From W-Chloroflexi-9 sp045863195 (GTDB lineage Bacteria; Chloroflexota; Dehalococcoidia; UBA2979), in contig BTUI01000020.1 in assembly GCA_045863195.1 (NCBI GenBank), positions 1 to 23,730 of the forward strand: a DNA stretch of 23,730 bases, in the 5' to 3' direction. Made by a program: the position numbers and the translations under genes. The notes beneath the pieces were generated by a model. It saw only the letters and a program-made list of their open reading frames with translations. It ran no database searches and was not told the origin of the DNA. Shown one piece after another: positions 7,332-15,814 of this stretch. Each line of letters opens with the position of its first letter. The first letter of the stretch is position 1.

Positions 7332-7629
7332 GGCGCGCACCTTGGCAGAGGCCGGAGCGCCCTGCAAGTGGGGTCGGCGTGCCCCATGTGTGGTTGTAAC
7401 CGAGCCGTTTCTGTGTGGCCTGGGGTCGGAAGGCTCCAGCATGTCGGAACAACATTGCGGAACTACAGCGAATTGAAGCCATCCCTCCTCCTGCGATGCT
7501 TCGTGCTCGAATCGGGCGCAGAATCGCAATGGTCCGAATCTACAACGATATGCCTCTGCGAACGTCCCTGGCACGCCGCTTGCCGTAGCCCCACTGCGTG
7601 TGTAACCCGCAGCCAACGGAGGAAGGGCC
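7332..7629. other. Divergent intergenic region upstream of the sigma-54 promoter
   Basis: This 298-bp gap separates the pseudouridine synthase from the small ORF. Positions 7440-7560 are visibly less GC-rich than the surroundings, as expected for a regulatory region. It contains the sigma-54 promoter at 7569-7584; sites for an enhancer-binding protein would be expected 80-200 bases upstream, but I cannot identify a repeated motif with confidence. Confidence 0.5.
7569..7584 (+). promoter_or_regulatory. Sigma-54 (-24/-12) promoter for the small ORF / lipoprotein operon
   Basis: TGGCACG (7569-7575), four bases CCGC, then TTGC (7580-7583) matches the RpoN consensus YTGGCACG-N4-TTGCW at all conserved positions except the final W. 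The invariant GG (7570-7571) and GC (7582-7583) are exactly 10 bases apart. A start site about 12 bases downstream (near 7595) would give a leader of about 35 bases before the ATG at 7630. Sigma-54 promoters need an ATP-driven enhancer-binding activator; the 240 bp upstream is less GC-rich than its surroundings and could hold its sites. Confidence 0.75.
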
Positions 7630-7814
7630 ATGGTCGAGATGATGACGCACGAGACGATGATGAGGGAGCCGCGGAGCCCGCAGGACCCGCGCGTGATGCT
7701 GGGGCTCAGCGGCCGGTCGCCGCAGGTGGACCGCCTGCGGACGCGGTGGCTCCGGCGCTTCGCCGCCCTGGCGGCGCGCACGTCGCCGGCCTGGGCCGCC
7801 AGGAGGGACGGGCG

Positions 7815-7818
<4 letters not shown>
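7630..7818 (+). CDS. Small uncharacterised protein, 62 aa, coupled to downstream lipoprotein
   Basis: The ATG at 7630 is preceded by GGAGGAA five bases away, and the TGA overlaps the next gene's ATG in an ATGA junction, a classic translational-coupling arrangement. The peptide begins MVEMMTHETMMREPRSP and ends with an Arg-rich, amphipathic-looking segment (RLRTRWLRRFAALAAR). It has no signal peptide, cysteine or recognisable domain. The sigma-54 promoter just upstream, the strong SD and the overlap argue that it is translated. Its function may be to drive or regulate translation of the lipoprotein gene, or it may be a small protein in its own right. Confidence 0.6.
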
Positions 7819-10520
<2,702 letters not shown>

Positions 10521-10628
10521 CCCTGCCCACTGCCCCCACCGGCCCCCCTGCCGACGAGTCTCACCGCTGCTGGCACGTCACTCACCCCGCTCCAAGGGGC
10601 GGTCCCCCATCCGCCCGGCGCGCCGTCC
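10521..10628. other. Gap between convergent lipoprotein genes
   Basis: This 108-bp C-rich stretch separates the ends of the propeller lipoprotein and the CTDC lipoprotein. Small GC pairings such as GGGG-CGGT-CCCC (10596-10607 region) and the palindrome GGCGCGCC exist, but I see no convincing terminator. Confidence 0.4.
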
Positions 10629-13600
10629 CTAATCGGTCCCGCCGTCGCAGTTCGGGACCTCCTCGTAGGTGCAGGCCCCGGTCTCCGAGTCGCAGACGTC
10701 GTTGGTGCACTTGACGCCGTCGTCGCACTTCGGCGTGTAGGTGCAGCCGGTCGCGGGGCTGCACACGCCGGGGAAGCAGATGGGGTCGCCGCCGCAGGAG
10801 ACCGGCGTGAACGTGCAGGCCCCGGTGATCGGGTCGCAACTATCCAGGGTGCAGAGGTTGCTGTCGTCGCACTTCGTCGTCTGGATGCAGCCCATGGTCG
10901 GGTCGCACATCAGGGTGCTGCACGGGCTCGGCGAGGCGCCGCACGTGATCGGCGTGTGGGCGCAGCTCCCCGCGGAGCACGTGTCCGCCGTGCAGTAGTT
11001 GCCGTCCTGGCAGTCCGCCGCCGTCGCGCACCCGGTGCAGCCCGGCTTCGGCGCGTGGGCGCACTGGATGGTCGCGGGGTTGCACGTGTCCGCCGTGCAC
11101 GGGTCGCCGTCGCCGCAGTCGATGGGTACCTGGACGCAGCCCTGCGCCGGGTTGCACGACGGCAGGAAGCAGCCGTTGTCGGCCACGCAGAAGACCGTGT
11201 CGTGGATGCAGATGCCCTGGAAGCACACGTCGGTCGTGCAGGCGTTGCCGTCGCCGCAGTCTGCCGCCGAGTCGCAGAGCACGCAGTTCGGAACGACCAG
11301 GAAGGTGCATACGCCGTCGCCCCCGCAGATGTCGTAGGTGCACGGGTCCCCGTCGTCACAGCTCACGATGGGGTTGCTGCAGACGCCCCCCACGCAGAGG
11401 TCGGTGGTGCAGAGCGTGAGGTCGTCGCAGTCTGCGGCCGTGCTGCACAGCTTGCACCCGTCGATGACCTGGGTCTTGCACCCGGACGACGGGTCGCAGA
11501 CGTCCAGGGTGCACAGGTTGCCGTCGTTGCAGGGGGTCGGGGTGAACGCGCAGTAGCCCCCGGTGCAGGCGTCGATGGTGCACGGGTTGCCGTCGTCGCA
11601 GGTCGACGCCGAGACGCAGGGGAGGCAGCCCGTCGCCGGCAGGTAGGTGCAGCCAGAGCCGGGCATGCAGGAGTCCACCGTACACTCGTCGCCGTCATCG
11701 CACACGACGGGCGGGAAGGCGCACTTGCCGCTCGCGCACACGTCCGTGGTGCAGACGTCCCCGTCGCTGCACTGGGCCGCGCTCGTGCAGTCGCCACACT
11801 TGGGGGACGCGGCGTGCTGGCAGACCCCGCCAGGCCCGCACGTGTCCTCGGTGCAGGAGTCGCCGTCGTCGCAGGGCTTGGGCGCGAAGGTGCACTGCCC
11901 CCCCGTGCACAGGTTGTCGGTGCACGGGTCCTGGTCGTCGCACTGGGCCGCCGAGGTGCAGTCGTGGCAGTTGGCGCCCGCCACGTGCTTGCACGAGCCG
12001 TCCGTGTCGCAGAAGTCGAGGGAGCACGGGTCCAGGTCGGAGCAGCTCTTCGGGGCGTGCGTGCAGCTCCCGTCCGGGGCGCACAGGTCCGTGGTGCACG
12101 GGTCGTCGTCGTCGCAGCCGCCGGCCTGATACCCGCAGGAGCCCGAGCCCGGGTCGCAGATGGACTCCACGCACGGGCCCGCGTCGGGGCAGGGGACCTG
12201 GGTGTAGGTGCAGCCGACGGGCGCCGCCGCGCAGACCGCCTGGAGGCAGGGCCCCAACACCGTGCAGTCCGCGGCCGTCTGGCACGTGCCGCACCCCGCG
12301 ATGGGGGCGTGGGTGCAGCCCGTGGCGCCGCAGGCATCGGCGGTGCAAGGGTCGCCGTCGTCGCAGCTCGTGGGCACCAGCGTGCACGCCCCCCCGATGC
12401 ACACCGCGTCGTTGCAGAAGTCGGCACCGGGGCAGAGCTTCGGCGCCTCCACGCAGCCGGTCGTGGGTCCGAGGCAGCTCCCGGTCATGCACGGGTCAGA
12501 CGAGTCACAGAACACAGGCACCTGGACGCAGGCGCCCGTCTTGGGGTCGCACAGGTCGTCGGTACACACATCGCCGTCGTTGCACGTGGTCGCCGTGTGC
12601 TGGCAGGTGGACCCCACGCAGGCGTCCTGGGTGCAGGCGTCCCCGTCGTCGCAGAGGGAGGGAGCGGCGACACACCCGTCCACCGGGTCGCAGATCTGCG
12701 TGGCGCAGCCCACGGACGGGCAGGGGATCGGCGACCAGGTACACCCGGCGAGGGCGTCGCACACGTCGAGCGTGCAGACGCTGCCGTCGTCACACTGCGC
12801 GGACGGGGCGTGCGTGCAGGCCCCCGCCGCGCACCCGTCCTCCGTGCAGGCGTCGCCGTCGTCGCAGTCCTTGGGCGCGAAGGCGCATCCGGCGCCGGGC
12901 AGGCAGGAGTCGACGGTACAGGCGTCCCCATCGTTGCACGTCACCGCCGCGTGCTTGCACCCGGTCGGCGGGTCGCAGGAGTCGGCGGTGCAGGCGTTCC
13001 CGTCGTCGCACCCGGACGGCGCGTGGATGCACCCGATGGACGGGTGGCAGGAGTCCGTGGTGCAGACGTTCCCATCCTCGCACGGCACGGGCGTGAACAC
13101 GCACGCCCCGCCTGCGCAGGCGTCAGTCGTGCAGGGGCTGCCGTCGAAGCACGCGACGGCCCCGTGGCTGCACGTGCCCGTCAGCGCGTTGCAGCCGTCC
13201 TCCGTGCAGGCGTCCCCGTCGTCGCAGGGTGACTCGGTGTGCTGGCAGATCCCCGTCGCCGGGTCGCAGGAGTCCGCAGTGCAGGCGTCGCCGTCGTCGC
13301 AGGGGATCGCGACCGCCGTACACCCGACGCCAGGCTTGCACGCGTCCGCCGTGCAGGCGTCACCATCGTCGCAGACGAGGGACGAGTGGCCGCACTGGCC
13401 GTCATTGCACGCGTCGGTGGTGCAGGGGTCGCCGTCGCTGCACTCCGCGGCGCTCACGCACCCCTTGCAGTCGGGGTTCGGCACATAGTCGCACCCCACG
13501 CCCGGGGTGCATGCGTCCCAGGTGCAGGGGTCGCCGTCGCCGCAGTCCAGCGGCGCGGACACGCAGCCCTTGGCCGGATCGCACGCCATGGCCACGCACG

Positions 13601-14804
13601 CGCCCCCGTCACCGCAGCTCGCCTCCACGAAGACGCACCCTGCCGGCTCCTCACATGCGCCCGTCACGCACGGATCGTTGCTCGCGCAGGGCAGGGGGGC
13701 GTTGATGCAGCCGGCCACGGGGTCGCAGGAGTCCGCGGTGCACGCGAGGCCGTCGTCACAGTCGAGGGGCGCAGACGTGCACTCGCCGACGGCGGGATCA
13801 CAGGTGCTCGGGTTGCAGAGCGTTCCTCCGCAGGGCTTCGCCACGTTGGCGCACCCGCCAACCGGCGCGCAGGAGTCCACGGTGCAGGCGTCGCCGTCGT
13901 CGCAGTCGAGGGGGGCGCTCGTGCAGCCGGCGCCCGCGGTGCAGACGTCCTCTGTGCAGGCGTCGCCGTCGTCGCAGGGGGCGGGCACCGCGGTACAGCC
14001 GATGCCGGCGAAGCACACGTCCAGGGTGCAGGGGTCGCCGTCTTCGCAGCTCACGGGCGCGCTGGAGCAGTTGCCGCTCATCGGGTTGCAGACGCTCACG
14101 GTGCAGGCGTTGCCGTCGTCACAGAGCTTCGCCTCGTGGGCGCAGGTGCCGTCAGGGAGGCAGTCGTCCGCGGTGCAGGCGTCGCCGTCGTCGCAGTCCG
14201 AGGTGCCCTGGCAGCCTGTGGCGACGTCCTCGCCGGTGTCTCCGCCCGTGTCTCCGCCCGTGTCTGCACCGACGTCCGCGGAGGCGTCTCCGCCGGTGTC
14301 CTCTCCGGAGTCTCCACCCGTATCACCGGAGTCCGTTCCCGAATCTTCGCTGACATCGCCGCCCGTGTCTCCCCCCGAGTCTCCGCCAGCGTCCGCGAGC
14401 GTGTCCTGGCCATCGGCGTCTGCCGAATCCCCTCCGCCGTCCGTCGTGTCCGTGACCGCGTCGATCGAGTCCCCCTCAGTGACATCCACCGCAGTGTCTC
14501 CCCCCGAATCGGCACCAAGCCCGTCCGGCGAGGCCCCGTCGCCCTCCGCGGCGCCGTCCTCGTGAGTCGTTCCGGTGTCGGCCACGTCGGGCGATTCACC
14601 CCCGGAGTCTCCATCGGTGGTGCCCCCATCGACCCCGCCGAGCGGCCCAGGTGTACCCACGTCCACGCAGGCACCAGCGGAGAGCACCAGGGCCAGCAGG
14701 AGCAGTCGCAGCGCCGCGGGGCTGATTTGGAGCGTGGAGATGGTAGTCCCCACACGCTTCCGGATGGAGTATCCGTGCGGGAGTACGTCAGTGGTCGAAG
14801 TCAT
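10629..14804 (-). CDS. Giant Cys-rich lipoprotein with about 46 CTDC repeats
   Basis: A 1391-aa protein, third gene of a minus-strand operon; its ATG lies two bases after the upstream stop, with GAGGA as SD inside the upstream gene. The signal is long: hydrophobic LRLLLLALVLSAGAC with the lipobox Cys at C46 (an in-frame GTG at 14753 would give a more normal length). Residues 47-197 are an acidic, Asp/Gly/Ser/Thr low-complexity stalk. From about residue 198 to the end there are about 46 units of the form C-D-D-G-D-x-C-T-x-D-x-C plus G-C-(8-10)-C, matching the 'Dictyostelium (slime mold) repeat' family (Dicty_CTDC). With about four cysteines per unit, nearly 200 must be kept oxidised. Some units are degenerate, and several carry a C-x-SAA-x-C insertion. 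Likely an outer-surface stalk or matrix protein. Confidence 0.9.
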   Translation of the reverse strand: MTSTTDVLPHGYSIRKRVGTTISTLQISPAALRLLLLALVLSAGACVDVGTPGPLGGVDGGTTDGDSGGESPDVADTGTTHEDGAAEGDGASPDGLGADSGGDTAVDVTEGDSIDAVTDTTDGGGDSADADGQDTLADAGGDSGGDTGGDVSEDSGTDSGDTGGDSGEDTGGDASADVGADTGGDTGGDTGEDVATGCQGTSDCDDGDACTADDCLPDGTCAHEAKLCDDGNACTVSVCNPMSGNCSSAPVSCEDGDPCTLDVCFAGIGCTAVPAPCDDGDACTEDVCTAGAGCTSAPLDCDDGDACTVDSCAPVGGCANVAKPCGGTLCNPSTCDPAVGECTSAPLDCDDGLACTADSCDPVAGCINAPLPCASNDPCVTGACEEPAGCVFVEASCGDGGACVAMACDPAKGCVSAPLDCGDGDPCTWDACTPGVGCDYVPNPDCKGCVSAAECSDGDPCTTDACNDGQCGHSSLVCDDGDACTADACKPGVGCTAVAIPCDDGDACTADSCDPATGICQHTESPCDDGDACTEDGCNALTGTCSHGAVACFDGSPCTTDACAGGACVFTPVPCEDGNVCTTDSCHPSIGCIHAPSGCDDGNACTADSCDPPTGCKHAAVTCNDGDACTVDSCLPGAGCAFAPKDCDDGDACTEDGCAAGACTHAPSAQCDDGSVCTLDVCDALAGCTWSPIPCPSVGCATQICDPVDGCVAAPSLCDDGDACTQDACVGSTCQHTATTCNDGDVCTDDLCDPKTGACVQVPVFCDSSDPCMTGSCLGPTTGCVEAPKLCPGADFCNDAVCIGGACTLVPTSCDDGDPCTADACGATGCTHAPIAGCGTCQTAADCTVLGPCLQAVCAAAPVGCTYTQVPCPDAGPCVESICDPGSGSCGYQAGGCDDDDPCTTDLCAPDGSCTHAPKSCSDLDPCSLDFCDTDGSCKHVAGANCHDCTSAAQCDDQDPCTDNLCTGGQCTFAPKPCDDGDSCTEDTCGPGGVCQHAASPKCGDCTSAAQCSDGDVCTTDVCASGKCAFPPVVCDDGDECTVDSCMPGSGCTYLPATGCLPCVSASTCDDGNPCTIDACTGGYCAFTPTPCNDGNLCTLDVCDPSSGCKTQVIDGCKLCSTAADCDDLTLCTTDLCVGGVCSNPIVSCDDGDPCTYDICGGDGVCTFLVVPNCVLCDSAADCGDGNACTTDVCFQGICIHDTVFCVADNGCFLPSCNPAQGCVQVPIDCGDGDPCTADTCNPATIQCAHAPKPGCTGCATAADCQDGNYCTADTCSAGSCAHTPITCGASPSPCSTLMCDPTMGCIQTTKCDDSNLCTLDSCDPITGACTFTPVSCGGDPICFPGVCSPATGCTYTPKCDDGVKCTNDVCDSETGACTYEEVPNCDGGTD
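10640..14215 (-). repeat. DNA-level tandem repeats encoding the CTDC units
   Basis: The coding region repeats with a period of roughly 66-80 bases. The most conserved piece at DNA level is GTGCAGGCGTCGCCGTCGTC plus GCAG (plus-strand reading), recurring for example near 13283, 13880, 13957 and 14177. Such near-identical in-frame stretches could recombine and change copy number without breaking the frame. The regular codon pattern also creates very long spurious open frames on the opposite strand. Confidence 0.75.
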
Positions 14805-14806
14805 GG

Positions 14807-15814
14807 TCAGTCCTCGTCGGGGGAGGGATCGGCGGGCACGTGAACCGGCGGAGGCGCCTCGGGCCGGGCGAAGTCCTCCGGTGGTGGTGGCGCCGCTCCG
14901 CTCGTGTCTGCGGTGGGCTTGTCTTTGTTCTTCTCCCACCAGGCGGCCCAGGCGGCCGGGTCCTTGCCCAGCTCCGGGTCTCCGCCGTGGCCGTGCACGA
15001 GCGCGAGCCAGGCGCCGTTGGCCACGTCGCCGTTCGCGTCGGAGAGCGCCTTGACCAGCACGGGCACCGCGGCGTCGGAGGGCAAGGTCACGACGTTGGC
15101 GACCACGCTGCCCCTGACCTCCGAGGCGTCGGACTCCAGCGCCTTCATGGCGTGGGCGATCAGGTCCCCCGGCGCCTTGCCCATGCGCATCGCGCTCATG
15201 ATCGCCGCGTTGTAGCCGGCGCGCTCGCCGCCGATGATGCTGGCGTCCCCCATCATGTCCTTGAGCGCCTGCACGTCCTCCCCCGCGAGACCGGGTCCCA
15301 TGGCCAGCACGTGCGCGGCTCCCGTGGCGACGTCCAGGTCCTTGTCCCGCACGAGGCGGCGCGCGAGGTCGTAGGCCCGAGGGTCCTTGGTTCCAGCCAG
15401 CACGTTGACTGCGTCCCACTTGTCCGCAGGGGTGCCCCGGGCCAGGAGGCTCTCGGCGGTGGCCAGGCGCTGGTCCGCCGTGGAGTCTGCGATCTGGCTC
15501 GTCACGCTGGGCAGCACCGCAGGCAGCGGCGCCGGGCCCCCAGCCTTGGGCCGCGGGGTCTCACGAGGAGGCAGCGCGATGGGAGGAGGCAAGCCGAGTT
15601 GGCGCGACACAGCCGGCTGGACCGCGGGCGTCGGACGGGCGGAGACGGGTTCCTCCTGCTGCGGCGCAGCGGGAATCGGCGGTGGGCTCTCAGTGCGCCC
15701 GGCGCGGCTCCCGAGCCACCCGGCGAGCCCCCCGACGACGGCCGCCACCGCGAGCAGTAGCGCCCAGTGCTTCATGGATGGGGCCGATGGCGATGACATG
15801 GGGACAGGCGTCAC
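14807..15814 (-). CDS. Membrane-anchored HEAT-like repeat protein
   Basis: The middle gene of the operon. A GTG at 15814 overlaps the TGA of the tail-fibre-like gene (GTGA), favouring this coupled start (335 aa); ATGs at 15799 and 15775 are alternatives, and the latter begins directly with the membrane segment MKHWALLLAVAAVVGGLAGW. After this N-terminal anchor comes a Pro/Ala-rich linker to about residue 105. A helical-repeat domain follows (residues 105-280: LATAESLLARGTPADKWDAV, RAYDLARRLVRDKDLDVATG, then AVPVLVKALSDANGDVANG), typical of HEAT/PBS-lyase-like repeats. The C-terminus has AWAAWWEKNKDK and a Pro/acidic tail. HEAT repeats usually act as protein-binding scaffolds. Given its place between two secreted proteins, it may help export or assemble them at the envelope (inference). 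Confidence 0.82.
   Translation of the reverse strand: MTPVPMSSPSAPSMKHWALLLAVAAVVGGLAGWLGSRAGRTESPPPIPAAPQQEEPVSARPTPAVQPAVSRQLGLPPPIALPPRETPRPKAGGPAPLPAVLPSVTSQIADSTADQRLATAESLLARGTPADKWDAVNVLAGTKDPRAYDLARRLVRDKDLDVATGAAHVLAMGPGLAGEDVQALKDMMGDASIIGGERAGYNAAIMSAMRMGKAPGDLIAHAMKALESDASEVRGSVVANVVTLPSDAAVPVLVKALSDANGDVANGAWLALVHGHGGDPELGKDPAAWAAWWEKNKDKPTADTSGAAPPPPEDFARPEAPPPVHVPADPSPDED

Noticed and set aside
10956..14843. Long plus-strand frames of 758, 426 and 534 aa
   Set aside because: They are antisense to the CTDC repeats; regular codon use with a period divisible by three keeps the opposite strand open.
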